Origin: Darksidea phi
Lineage: Eukaryota; Ascomycota; Dothideomycetes; Pleosporales; Lentitheciaceae
Assembly (NCBI GenBank): GCA_030770425.1
Contig: JASJFT010000076.1
Span: forward strand, 62,001-126,000
Direction: 5' to 3'
Length of the DNA stretch: 64,000 nucleotides
The translations under genes were made by a program, and so were the position numbers. The notes beneath the pieces are model-generated. The model was given only the letters and a program-made list of their open reading frames with translations. It did no database searches and was not told the origin of the DNA. Below are positions 45,458 to 56,149 of this stretch, piece after piece; position 1 is the stretch's first letter; each line of letters opens with the position of its first letter.

Positions 45458-46364
45458 ATGGCGGAGGCTCTTAGTGTTACTGCAAGCATCATAGCAATCA
45501 CAAACCTAGCCTTCGCCAGCTGCAAAGGACTCTGCGAATTCATTTCAACAATCCGGGATGCTCCTCAGACGTTCCAAGACCTGAACTACAACATCCGGGC
45601 CCTCAGTCAAATCCTGGAAACTTTGAGAACAAGCCTCGACCAGCATTGCACGAGCTTATCCAGAAGCCAGATTGCGTGCTTACAAGAGGCACGGCCAACT
45701 CTTGAGGGATGCGATCTTGCTTGCAAGGCATTTAAGACCAAGATGGAGGCGCTTACAACACACTCTCAAGATGGAAGGAGTTTGAGAGACAGCATCAAAT
45801 TGAGCTTCCAGGCCAAGAGCGTCGCAGATTTCCAGATGAGAGTTGTTAGTTGGAAAGGAAGTCTCTCTCTCGTGCTGGAGGTTGCAATACTGTGAGGAGC
45901 TCTTTCTGTTCGGGAAAAATAACTACTAATCAGTGTCCGATAGCATGTCAATGTCCGCAAACACTGAAGCCTTTAGAGCGCTCGAAACCAAAATGGCCAC
46001 GGCCCAAGCCCAAATAACGGCTGACCTCAATGTGGTGAACACACGCCTAGAGAAGCTGTTAGCATTCGAGCCGGAGAGCGAAGAAGACATGCAAATATTA
46101 AGCCGAAAAACAGGGTTCGAAGAGGAGCAAAAAACTACGCTCATGCAGTGTCTCTCTTTGTGTCAAGTCATAGCAGATGAGGCAACGGGTCATTCCTTCA
46201 AGGAAAACGAAGTTCTTGGAGAAGCAAGAGCAATATACGGCAATGTCGGGAACGTATCGGCCGGTAGCGCTAGTCATTCTTATGACAGCAACAGCGCGAA
46301 CGACAATGCAAGAGTTGTGATGGGGAATATGGATGGTGCCAGTTTCCTTGAATTCATGAAATAA
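45458..46364 (+). CDS. Stand-alone HeLo-like/STAND N-terminal domain protein
   Basis: Two exons, 45458-45891 and 45944-46364, give 284 residues. The intron has a TACTAAT branch box, and the in-phase acceptor is TAG at 45943 (the AG at 45933 does not keep frame). The N-terminus MAEALSVTASIIAITNLAFA and the helical pattern that follows (RDAPQTFQDLNYNIRALSQI) match the fungal helical domain that precedes NACHT in STAND proteins and that forms the HeLo-like cell-death effectors. Here no NACHT follows. Instead, after a Gln/Glu-rich helical region, there is a Gly/Asn/Ser-rich tail with two similar short segments, ARAIYGNV and ARVVMGNM, ending SFLEFMK. This layout recalls cell-death executor proteins with a C-terminal amyloid motif, but that reading is inference. 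The nearest NLR in the window is 17 kb away. Confidence 0.75.
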
Positions 46365-46578
46365 GATAGTTTTCAATGCAATACCCCTATCCTATGGTCC
46401 AAAAGACCCCTACCTTTGCTATAGCAGCAAGAATGGCCTGAGAAGAATGAGCCTAGAAGTAAGTACAAGGACTGGGGGTGCTTGCAGTGATACCTCCGAC
46501 TAGCAAGCCTGGCCACGACAGCCTCGCCACGCTAGCTTCATCCCCCCTGAAAACGCGCCAGTAGTCCATATCAAGAAA

Positions 46579-47060
46579 TCAATTATCGGTTTTGGACCTT
46601 TAAATAGTGTTAGGAGAAGATGTTGGAGATTACTAAAGACGTACTTGTGATTGCACTTCGGGCAGCGATAGAAGATTGTTGACCCTTCATCGGCCCCACG
46701 TAATTGCAGCTCTTTGAAGAACATCTGAGAATTGTTGCAATTGGGACAGATTTGAGATGTCGTCGGCCACGTCTCGACATCTTCCAGGTTAATTACCTGT
46801 AGCTCTCTCCCCATACGTTTCTGCTGAAGAATAGAAGGGAACGCATCGGGCCTGGATGCCGTTGTCGTGGATGTAGGCCATTTGTCTGGGTATTATGTTA
46901 GCCTTTTGCACGTACGACCTTCGAAACAATGCGAATCGGCTGGTATACTTGGATTTGAGATTCCGCACACATGGCATAATATAGCTCTCGTCTCTAAAGT
47001 TTTCCTGTCCAGCAAATTCCCACAATCGGTGCAGAAAAGGAGGGTACCAACTAAAGCCAT
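46579..47060 (-). CDS. RPA12: RNA polymerase I subunit RPA12
   Basis: Three exons, 47060-46949, 46885-46645 and 46597-46579, give 123 residues, very close to the 125 of yeast Rpa12. The N-terminal zinc ribbon MALVGTLLFCTDCGNLL...CHVCG and the C-terminal TFIIS-like ribbon CPNCNNSQMFFKEL QLRGADEGSTIFYRCPKCNH are complete. The acidic RADE-type loop (RGADEG) used for RNA cleavage is present, although family members usually have RSADE. Between them lies SRPDAFPSILQQKR, also typical. The protein sits in the Pol I funnel in the nucleolus and supports proofreading and termination. The last exon is only 19 nt and ends SKTDN, less conserved than expected. It is an essential-type housekeeping gene inside an accessory region. 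Confidence 0.9.
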
Positions 47061-47968
47061 GGTTGTTTGTCGTAGCTTGTTGGGGGGTTCCAAGGCCTTT
47101 GCCGCAAGGAGGCTGACGGCGCGGAAGTACATAACTCCGTAGCTTGCCCCGGCACGCTAGGACTTGGCGAAAGGAAAGTGGGCGCCACCAACAGACACGC
47201 GTCGCGGGAGATGTTAACGAACCTACCAATAACTTGTTATTTGCTATGCATGAGCTGCATTGTTCACTACCAATGGCTGGAAGTTCTCACCCTTCGAACA
47301 TCGGCCAGCCGCCAGCAGTGGTTATTGGTTAGAGGGAAGGACTAGCATCCTCACAAGCGCCCGGCCGGAGTGGTGGTTTTACTGCGCCGCGATGAGGCTT
47401 CTTGGAAGGGCCTATCCACACCAATCAATTAAACAGAACTCACTTGCAATCCTGTCGCTGTCGACTCAAGCAAGCGTATCGCTCGCATCAGGAGACAGGA
47501 AGTGCTACGCCGCGATGACCTCCCGTGGACTAGTTCCGGCCCCATCTAACATAGGCATAGATAGGTCACTTCTTGAGACGAAATATACATTTGGTTTGGA
47601 TTTGCATAGTGGGAGTCTCTTTGTAAGGTCCGTACGAAACACAGTAGGAGTTTGTACACAGTAGAGCTGCTATACCCACCCCACACCTTATACATGATAA
47701 GAGACGAAATATACGTAATCGTAGATAGAAGCGTGAGAGCCCCTTCACCAAGGCATACGTCCCCCAGGTCATCCAGTCTGCTTGGATTAATAATATCTGT
47801 GTTCAAAAAAAAATTACGGGAAGGGGAGCTCCGCCCGTGCTGGCTGCCGAAGTGTAATGAGCATGAAAGCTCCGCCGCGACCCTCCTCAGACCTTGTTGG
47901 ATGTGTCGAAGGGGGACTATTCCCTCTCTACCGGGCTATGGGAGACGACGTCCAATCGATAACGCTCC
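47061..47968. other. Intergenic, no gene seen
   Basis: Short overlapping frames only. Confidence 0.5.
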
Positions 47969-48828
47969 TCAGGATGCCGCCCATTCAACCTTGCCGTTCT
48001 GGTCGTAACGGTAATATCTCCTATGCTCCTCAGACCATTGCCACGGATTGAACACCTCGGGGCATTCAATGGCAGTATTCAAGGCCTCCCTCAGTTCCGG
48101 ACGTTTGCTCAGCAAGGCCGTCAACGCTGCGGTCTGCTCTTGGCCACTGAAGGTCAAGCACTTCGCCTGAACCAATCCGAGTAGGATCCTAATATCGCGG
48201 AGGTCGGTCCCTTCCTTCGGGCTCCCCTGTCGCTGGTACTGGGAGAGGATCTTTTCTCTCAATAGCCAACGAGGACTGAGGACTGCAACCGTCTCTTGCT
48301 CTACGGTCAAATTGACACGGCTATTATCCGGCTTGGAGAGGTCGTATTGGGGGCGGTTTGGCCAATTCTGAAAATCGAATATCTCGACTTCGACAAGCTT
48401 TCGTGACCGTTATCTCCGGTAATCCGTACGGCTGGCACGAATACGCCATACCCAGCATCTTTTTTGACGAAATATTGAGAATGGTTCGTGTACAGTATTT
48501 CCGAAATACGATCAGCGTCGATCTGCCTAGCGGGATCGGCTTGAATGACCACGTCGATATCCTGGGTACCGCGATACGGCTGGTGGTACTGCAGGAAGAG
48601 CAAGGAGCAGCCAGCGCCCCCGATGATTCCGAACGTTACGTGGTTATGTTGGAGACAATGCGTGAGAATGCTCACAGCACGTCGAAGTTCTCCGGCGCTG
48701 AGGGTATCCGCAGACATTGCCACGAAAGAACGAAAAAGGTAAAGGGTACTGACACCCTTCTCGAGTAGCTTTGCGCGGCGCTTTCTGTATTGATTAGGGA
48801 GAGGTCTGCTCATGCGAGCGAGCAGCAT
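47969..48828 (-). pseudogene. AbiEii-type nucleotidyltransferase-fold gene, frameshifted
   Basis: The first frame (48828 to about 48396) has FGIIGGAGCSLLFLQYHQPY and TQDIDVVIQAD, the Gly-Gly and Asp-x-Asp signature of the nucleotidyltransferase fold as in AbiEii (the toxin-side enzyme of bacterial AbiE abortive infection systems). It continues to VPAVRITGD. The second frame (about 48394-47969) continues the family with EIFDFQNWPNRPQYDL, VAVLSPRWLLREKI and DLRDIRILL. The two frames overlap exactly where they should join, which points to one missing base near 48394 rather than an intron. It is either a recent pseudogene or a base-call error. Likely start: an ATG between 48828 and 48717. No AbiEi-like partner is seen. 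Confidence 0.75.
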
Positions 48829-49015
48829 ATATACGGGGCGGCAGCGCCCATGCTATGACGTACACAAACAGCCCTGCTGCTACCGCCTTAATTAGGCAGC
48901 AACCGCCAACAGGGGGAAGGAGCATGTGATGGGTTTTGGATGCTGTGCCGCACGAAGCGCTTATTTTCGGGCAGCAACCATAGCATCAACGCGCCGATCC
49001 AAGACTTGGATTCAT

Positions 49016-49215
49016 CGAATGAGTAGCAGCCATCGCGTACTTGCTGAATAACCCAAAAAGGTGACACGAAGGCATTTCGTCCCGAATACCTTGGAACGCA
49101 AGAAGGTTGTTGGTTGCAGTCATTGCCTAAGGCGTCACGCAATGACTGCGAGGGTAACGGCCCGAGCCTCATGAAAGAGGGCGTGGCGCATGCCATGATG
49201 TTGAGCGGTAGCGGC
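49016..49215 (+). repeat. Dispersed repeat B, long copy
   Basis: The most complete copy. It starts TCGAATGAGTAGCAGCCATC and has GAATAACCCAAAAAGG, GAATACCTTGGAACGCAAG, GTTGTTGGTTGCAGTCATTG and CCTCATGAAAGAGGGCGTGG. A TATAAAAACGG box follows at 49271. It separates the two nucleotidyltransferase-fold genes. Confidence 0.85.
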
Positions 49216-49753
49216 GATAGTCCACCAGACCCGAGAGCAGAACACTTGACCTGCTGCCTGCTCAACATCCTATAAAAACGGAGCGTTGCACTCCATCCTC
49301 CATCCTGGAGACCTGATTCGTTCCCAGAGGTTCGAATTAGCCTGAAGGAACTGCGCGCGGCAATCGAACCCGCCCCGCCGGTAGACAATGTGAACACGGT
49401 TATCACTCCGAAAAGTTCAGCGAACTAGGCATAACGTACCTGGCAAGCCAGCTGCACAGCTTACCAAGTTCAAGGAGGTGTTGTTGGACGTATAGGTCCT
49501 GTGCGAGATATGGCGGAAACGCTGCTTGCTGCGCGCGGTGCTGGCTCGGTTGGCCAGAAGTGGCCAAGCAATCCCATCAACCAGACACCCAGCCCCAGAA
49601 AGCAATTTAATCGACAATACGATGAATAGAGAACCTTATGCGAGAATCCGAAGACAATTAGCGACTATTTTGAGCTTGTATAGCGCACCAAGGCCTCGTA
49701 CGGCGTGATAGACAAGAGGATGGTAGACAAGAGGATTAGATGATTTAGAATAG

Positions 49754-50515
49754 CTAAACCCCAAGGGCTTTGGCTTCCTTATTAGGTGCTTGACGTCTAC
49801 CCACTCTCTTGGTGACCGTGATTCTGTCTAGACCACCCTTTCCCCGGCGAATCTTTTCGTTGAACCACATCTTAATACTTTCATCGTCACAAGAATCAAG
49901 CACGGTGTCTTCAACCATCAGTATACCATACACATAGGATATAGCCCAAGCCTCCAATAAGTCGCGCCAGAAGCCTGGAGAGTCCTGGAGGAGAGTCCTG
50001 ATGAAGCTCTCTAGGAGGAGAGCTTTGTCAGGATAATACAAGTTTTTGTAGCGATGGAATCTCTGCATCGACGGCGGATCGTTCTCGTAGCAATGGAATC
50101 TTTGCATAGAAGACCGATCCTTCGGAGGGCTAAGGCCGACGTATGCGCTTCGAAGTAATACAACTCTTTCCGGCCCAGAAAACCCTGCTGGAAATTGGAA
50201 CCGTAGGGAATTATCATCCAGCATCCGGTATCCAGAAATATCCATAGGGTTAATCCGTCGAGATATCTCGTCGTCTGGGAGAAGGTGTGGATCGATTATA
50301 CCGTACGACCATGGGGCGGGGCGGAAGCCTGCCTTGACCAGCTTCTGCGCGGCGAGATCGAAATCAGCTTCAGAAGGGATCAGCATATAGCTCTGGGTTA
50401 TGTTCGTTAATATAATTATGGGCAAGCGTAGGAGAAGGCGTACATTGAGTAGTGTCACCGCTCCGAGAAAGGCCATTGCCTGTTCACCCCAAACGACCAC
50501 CTTGATAGGATGCAA
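49754..50515 (-). CDS. Nucleotidyltransferase-fold-like fungal protein
   Basis: The frame reads VVVWGEQAMAFLG, then SYMLIPSEADFDLAAQKLVK AGF, a pattern like the start of a nucleotidyltransferase fold in which the catalytic Gly-Gly/Asp-x-Asp residues are not preserved. A 51-bp stretch at 50406-50456 has GTACGC and ACCCAG ends and looks like an in-frame intron: removing it joins VTLLN to SYMLIPSEA. Without it the protein has 253 residues, starting at a TTG. Family-like sequence (TATTAFDSVVQAL) continues upstream to about 50580, where I find no ATG; an ATA stands near 50575, so the start may be lost. A 39-nt tandem duplication (SMQRFHCYEN / SMQRFHRYKN) lies near 50045-50115. I do not know the function. 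Confidence 0.6.
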   Translation of the reverse strand: MHPIKVVVWGEQAMAFLGAVTLLNVRLLLRLPIIILTNITQSYMLIPSEADFDLAAQKLVKAGFRPAPWSYGIIDPHLLPDDEISRRINPMDISGYRMLDDNSLRFQFPAGFSGPERVVLLRSAYVGLSPPKDRSSMQRFHCYENDPPSMQRFHRYKNLYYPDKALLLESFIRTLLQDSPGFWRDLLEAWAISYVYGILMVEDTVLDSCDDESIKMWFNEKIRRGKGGLDRITVTKRVGRRQAPNKEAKALGV

Positions 50516-50619
50516 CGCCTGAACTACGGAATCGAAAGCCGTTGTGGCAGTAAGAGCGGTAGTAGAGTGAATGCCGATTATAGCCTGGCGCTAGAGGGTG
50601 TCGAAGTCAAGTTGTCCTG

Positions 50620-52490
50620 CCTGTCGAATAGATAGAAAGGCGGCGTGACAGTGGGTTGATTGTGGAATAAAGGCTGAACGAAGAGACCAGGGCACGGGCC
50701 GAAATAACGCCGGCAGTCTTTGGTCGGCTCAAGAGATCTGCCGAACGCCGGCGCCTAGCGCCATCCACCTACCACACAACACAGAATCGAGCTCTACCAT
50801 CTAAGCACTTTACCTTGCGGGACGCAACTATCCGCCCACACATTCCCTCGACGGACGACACAGGATTCTGAGTTCCTGCCCCTAACCTGCGAGAATGCTT
50901 CACTATGAGAGATGCTCCCTCGGACTCGATCGATGAGGCAAGGCACCGTACGCCGCGGCAACGAGGACGATACTATCTACTGGCTCATCCACTCGCCAAT
51001 CATGGTCAACGTCATCGGGTTTAGATGAGTCTGTGGAGGCGAAGAGGCGGCGTGCGGGGGGAGAACGAGTCGCCTCTGCCAATATCGCGAGAGTCGACCA
51101 CGCGCAGCCCAACAGCAGCGGCGGCAGCAACGGACTGTTGACGGGCGACTTGCCACAGCCTTGCGGAGCTATGTGGGTCACGGCAACAACGATGCGCTCG
51201 GGTCGCTCCGGGCCGTCTGCGACGGCGTCGGTCGAATAGATACTGGCGCCGACGACGGGGCAGCCAGGCGTTTCGGTGTGGTGCTCGGTGCTGAATTGAG
51301 TAGACGAGCGGACATGGTGACGATGATGCGGCGGCCGCCGGCAAGCAGACGCTTCCGGGTGAGCAGCGTCCGACGCCGCTGCTCCGGCGGAATCGTATTG
51401 AAGGAGTCAAGGGCAAAGACGACGTCGAACTTGGCTTGCTGTCTCTACCGCACAGTTGCATCGCTTCTTTACTGCTGGAAGTCCTGCACACCCCAACGAA
51501 GCCTACAGACACGACACCGCACGTCGTCGCACTATATGCATACCTTTGCGGCTTCGCCGACGCTCACGACCCTGCCTCGCTGCTTCGGCTCAGCTCCCGC
51601 GGCCTACCCAGAATAGCCGCCAACGTGGTCGGTCGCCTGCAGACCTCTAACGGATGCCGATTGAGGGCAACGCCAATAATGTCCTTATCGACGAGTGGAT
51701 AAGAACGACAACAATACCATGGCCATGCTCCACAATGCCCTTACCCACCTCGACGGGCTCCATCAACCCTGGATGCGCATGACGAAGCGGTCACTGTCTT
51801 CAAATCATATCGTTCAACCGCGCATTCGATCCCCAATGACTAGGACCGGCCACCGCCAACCCGACAGAGAGCTTTACGGTCTGCTACGCCTGCGGACGTC
51901 ACCACGCGTTCTGGCAAACAGGTCAAACCCTCACGGAATGCCTCTCTCTACCATTTTGCCTCGAATTCGACCTCTCGGCTAGTGCAAGTAGCCCCGCACA
52001 TTCCGTGTAAGTCTAATTCAACTTATGTCAGTAGCAATGCACGAGCTTTTCAGTCGCACCAGCGCCCACAGCCGATACCGATGGTTTCCGACGCGCGTGT
52101 TATCCATCGAGCACCCCCCTGCAACTCCTGAACGCGTGCGACGAATGCAAGCGGGCTTGCGGCGTTCAAAGGACCACATTGACGCCATCTCTGTACGCCT
52201 AATTGCGGACGGCCGGCGTCACTGCTCTCCGACTCCGTTAGTGACTGATAGCACTGTCAATCGCATTTGCAGCACATGTCTGGTCGTATACCGAGAACGT
52301 TGGCGAGCCGAGCCTCTACGTTGCGGCTGGTGCTCGCATTATACTGCCGGCCTCACTTCCACAACCCCGTCACGTCGCGCCCTTGTAAATACCTCGCCGC
52401 CGATCCATCCTCTCGATACCACTCGATTTGCATCCGCTGTCTGCGCTGCGCTATAAAGTCAGGTCTATCTCTTGACACGGCTTCGCTCTT
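50620..52490. other. GC-rich region without a confident gene
   Basis: Long overlapping frames occur on both strands. On the minus strand 51340-50903 reads continuously, with GCPVVGASIYSTDAVADGPE and VVAVTHIAPQGCGKSPVNS. On the plus strand 51437-51702 reads TTPHVVALYAYLCGFADAHD. High GC makes both open by chance, and I recognise neither. Confidence 0.4.
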
Positions 52491-52531
52491 CAGTCCCCGA
52501 AATTTCCGGGTTTTCAGTCTGTCTCGATACC

Positions 52532-53195
52532 ATGACACGCAGGACGCTCTATCTTCCTTCAGGCACATCTTCCTCCGACGTCATCGGTGGACGGACCTCT
52601 GGATTGGCTATTTTGTATCCAGGCACTCGGATGGTGTTGAAGAGCTTTTATGGTGATCCTGATGAGAATGCCCGGTGTGAACTCGAGGCTCAAATATATG
52701 ATATTCTCAGCGAATCTCAACTCGCACGGCCGTCGTCGCTGTTAGAATACAAGGGCAGAAGTTTGTGTGGCCACGGGATACTCTCTAGTTATGCAGAAAT
52801 CAAACAGTGCAGCGATACCTTCGTACACACGAACCTCCGGATACAACAGTCATTCATCGTTGGGCTGACCAAGCCGCCCGTGTGCTTCGTTTTATTCATA
52901 CAAATGGCATCTCACTGGGAGATGTCACTTGCGACAACTTCTTTCTCGATAATGATCTCAACGTCCAGTTAGGCAATTTCACCAGTTCATCTTTAGACTT
53001 ACTAATGGCTCAATCCAGATAGATAATGACATGTTTGAGTTTGGCCTTGAGCTCTATGAGATGTGTACAGATGTTCAACCTTTCAGAGGCTTTTTCTCTC
53101 TCTAGATCAAAAGCGTGCAGAATTCCTCAACGGCATCTCGCCCAATCTGCTTAAAAACGAAATCTGGGAAACTTAGAAATATCATTTCAAAATGC
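52532..53195 (+). pseudogene. Protein-kinase-like relic
   Basis: A kinase-fold gene in pieces. 52532-52797 holds IGGRTSGLAILYPGTRMVLKSF (N-lobe lysine). After a one-base loss near 52797 another frame gives QRYLRTHEPPDTTVIHRWAD, VLRFIHTNGISLGDVTCDNF FLDNDLNVQLGNF (catalytic loop and DFG region, with changes from H.D....N and D.G). After a stop, DNDMFEFGLELYEMCTDVQPF (F-helix region) follows near 53025-53100. At least one frameshift and several stops show it is dead. The catalytic residues were already atypical, so the ancestor may have been a pseudokinase of the kind common in fungal accessory genomes. Confidence 0.8.
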
Positions 53196-53199
53196 CTTA

Positions 53200-53740
53200 C
53201 ACCACAATTCGAAGACATGGACGTATTATTATGTAACTTACAGACCTGTAGTTAAGAGTAAATTGTTCCTGATATTTACGACAACTTCAATCTATATACT
53301 CCCCATTTTGTTAACTATTTGAATACCTCCGACCTTAATTAGGCCATTTTAATCTGCTGTGTGCAAGGGCTCCTTATAGTATCCGCTAAAACCTATATAC
53401 CGTCAGCCGGCAACCAGATGTACTGGTTTTAGTTATCCTAGATTAGCCTCGACCAATATAGATGAACAGTATCCGCTACCGTATACCTAACAAGTAACTG
53501 GGATAGGTATGCATTCAAACTCCTCACGGATCCTATTAATTAGAGTTCGGTTATACAATGTATTCGGTACTATAACAAGTTGCGCTTATTGCTCGTGTCT
53601 TCCTTATGACTAAATAGTGCTCGTAAGGGCTTCTTGCTATCTAAAAGAAGGCGTTAGCCGCTACCTACGCGTGAATTTTCCCAGTGGACATTAAAAGCTA
53701 TTGCTGATACCCTACCCACATTCCTCTCTCAAACTCGTTT
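53200..53740. other. AT-rich gene-free block
   Basis: Dense in TA and stops in all frames, unlike the GC-rich DNA to its left. It looks like a RIP-affected repeat relic, but I cannot identify it. Confidence 0.5.
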
Positions 53741-53784
53741 GGAAAAAATGGAGGAAATTCCGGTGGTACGTGAGGATGATGACA

Positions 53785-54375
53785 CTACAATGGACAAATC
53801 TGGTCTTGTTGATGTGTTCGGCCACGAAGTCGTCGTATCTTGAGAGGGCGCCGGGAGCAAGGCCTTTTGGGATCTGAGATGGTTTTTGCATGAGACATTT
53901 GACACTGTTGATATAATCCAGACGAACGACTTTCTCCATTGCAGGGACCGTCGCGCATCTCCGCCGTCGAAGTCCGTTTCTCAGGGTCGACCATCGCTAT
54001 GCCTCGGAGGGCCGAGATGTTCTTATGGTTCGCAGCCTGTTGTAGTCTTCGGAGAGAAATCGAACCATTTGCGACCGGATGGAAAGTCTCTCGATTTTCG
54101 ATAAAACTGGGTGCTTTTAGATCATCCGGGCCTTCCGATTGGCCATCGGACTCGTCCATATGACACCTATACCGTGTGTCGGAACATCCTTCTGACCGCC
54201 TCAACTGCTGATCATCGCGGACCATTCCCGAATCAAGCAACATAGGTTCGTTAAGAATGGATAGTGATGGGCTTAGAATATTATAGATTTGGAGTTTACG
54301 TATAAAATAGGCACTACATCCTTTACGAGCCTGGACCATGTGAATATCCCCATCAAGTAAAGCCGCGCAGATCAA
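53785..54375 (-). pseudogene. C-terminal kinase fragment related to the neighbouring FHA kinase
   Basis: The frame contains ISLRRLQQAANHKNISALRG IAMVDPEKRTSTAEM, which corresponds to the C-lobe end of the intact kinase (ASNEQAVTNIRPMAIINPEA RASASQM). No N-lobe or active site is present. It looks like the tail of a second, tandem kinase copy whose body has been lost. It overlaps the stop codon of the intact gene by four bases. Confidence 0.6.
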
Positions 54376-55979
54376 GACGGCGACCTTGCCTGATCCGGTA
54401 ATTCCTCGCCTTTAAGCCCCTGGCGGTTTGGACTTTTAGGGCTGCCGGGACGGGAAACGCCGAAGTCGGAGGACTGGCAAGTCCCCGATCGCTTAAAGAG
54501 AGGCGGGACCTGCTGCAGGGGGGTGCTGAGCCCCACCCCATCGAAGCACTGAACGAGCATCTGAGACGCAGAAGCACGGGCCTCGGGATTGATGATGGCC
54601 ATTGGTCGAATGTTGGTAACGGCTTGCTCATTCGAGGCGGCTAGGACCGCCCTTCGGATATCGCTAGCAGCCTTGAAAAGCTGGCACTCGTGACGGAACG
54701 CTCTTACGTCAAGCACCCATAACATGGTCACAAAGAGCGACCACACATCCACTTTGTGGGTTTGCTTTTCTTCTTCCTGGACCTCCGGGGCCAAGTATAT
54801 ATGTGTACCAGCAAAGGTACTGACGTTGATACTATTATTGCAGAGGCCGAAGTCTCCTAGTTGGAATTGGTATTGGCCGTCGGGTTGTGTCACGTAAAGG
54901 ATGTTCTCCGGCTTTACGTCGCGATGAATAATACCGTTGACAGCAAGGCAATCGAGTGCTTGGAGCATATGGTGCAAAATGGTATTATCATCCAGGCAGA
55001 CCCCCTTGTCTACTAGGGATAGCAAGTTCCCTTCCTTTAGACCCATGAATACCTCTACATGGGGTAGATCCCCCTGTGAGGCGATGTAATCAAGGATGTG
55101 TGGCTGGGTTTGTCAGTTATCCGTCCTGTACAGGAGCCTCCAGGTGAGTCCACTTACATGATTAATCTTGGCGAGAGCTTCCACCTCACGCTTCACTGCC
55201 CGAATTGTATATTCTCTCCAGCGGTCTCGTTCCAGTTCTGTTGCTTCCTGGGGTTCCTTTATCACCTTGACGGCCATGAGCCTACCAGAATCGGCGTCGA
55301 CGGCCTTGTATACCACGCCGTACTGGCCGGCTCCTAAACTGCCGCCTATCGTTGCGTACCTAATCTTTAGGGTGCTGGATCCGGACGGGTGTATCGTAAT
55401 CTCTCGTCGAGACGGCAAGATGGTATCTGCCTCATCATCGACGGTCCGAGCGAGGCGTGAGCGCACCTCGTAGCCGCCGTAGCCGCCATTGCATTCTCGA
55501 TTCGGTGCCATCCCTATGGTCATATCGGGATGCTGCCGCCAAAACAACTCAAATTGAACGAGGTCACACCCGCTGCCGCCCATCCCAATTATGGTGTTCA
55601 AACCCCTCTGTACGACGACTTTGCGCGGACGTGTATCCTCGAATGGGGTCGCGTTGTCCCCAAAGACTTGGGTAGTCTGCTTGTTGGACTGGTCGTAGAG
55701 CATCACAACGTTGGTTGCTGGGTCGATCTCGAATGAGCACTGGATCTTCGCGATGCTGGAGCCTTCTACGTAGATATCGGCGGCATTGCCGCGGCCGAGT
55801 ACCGCGAGGGTGTTTCTACCTGCCTTCGAGCAGATGTGGCCGATATCGAGAGCGAGCGTGCCATCGTTCCGTTTTGAAACGAAGGCCTCGTTCTCCTGGC
55901 GTGACACGACGAGCATGGCCCGCTTATTTTTTGGTTGAAGGGAGAAGAGGGCGAGGGGGTGGGTGCTTAGCCTAGGCAT
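54372..55979 (-). CDS. FHA-domain serine/threonine protein kinase
   Basis: Two exons, 55979-55158 and 55103-54372, are joined by a 54-bp intron, giving 517 residues. An N-terminal FHA-like domain (about 55-130; LAVLGRGNAADIYVEGSSIA KIQCSFEI has the Gly-Arg and Ser core) would bind phosphothreonine peptides. The kinase domain follows with Gly loop GSLGAGQYGVVYKAV (213-), lysine MAVKVI (238), HRDVKPENIL (334-), DFG (358-360) and APE (379-381), all intact. The C-terminal ~80 residues are Pro/Ser-rich. The arrangement recalls Rad53/Chk2-type checkpoint kinases, but the divergent sequence and accessory location suggest a lineage-specific kinase. The start could also be the ATG 21 codons downstream (55916). 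Confidence 0.9.
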
Positions 55980-56149
55980 GTTGGAGTGCTGAAGGAGAAT
56001 AGCGTGTAGGGTACGTACACTTGTTCTATACTGGAGCTTCGGCTTTATATCCTCCTCGAGAGCCCGTGCGCGCGCTAACTCGGTCTATACTTCTCCTCTT
56101 CCCCTCCCCTTGGAGCTCGGGCCACCACCCAGAGTGACGTCGCGTTGGC

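Noticed and set aside
49301..49395. tRNA-like GGTTCGAAT and reverse GGGTTCGATT boxes
   Set aside because: The boxes do not sit in a cloverleaf with paired stems on either strand.
50769..50850. Possible reverse tRNA (D-arm-like TAGATGGTAGAGC)
   Set aside because: No T-arm, anticodon stem or acceptor pairing can be found around it.
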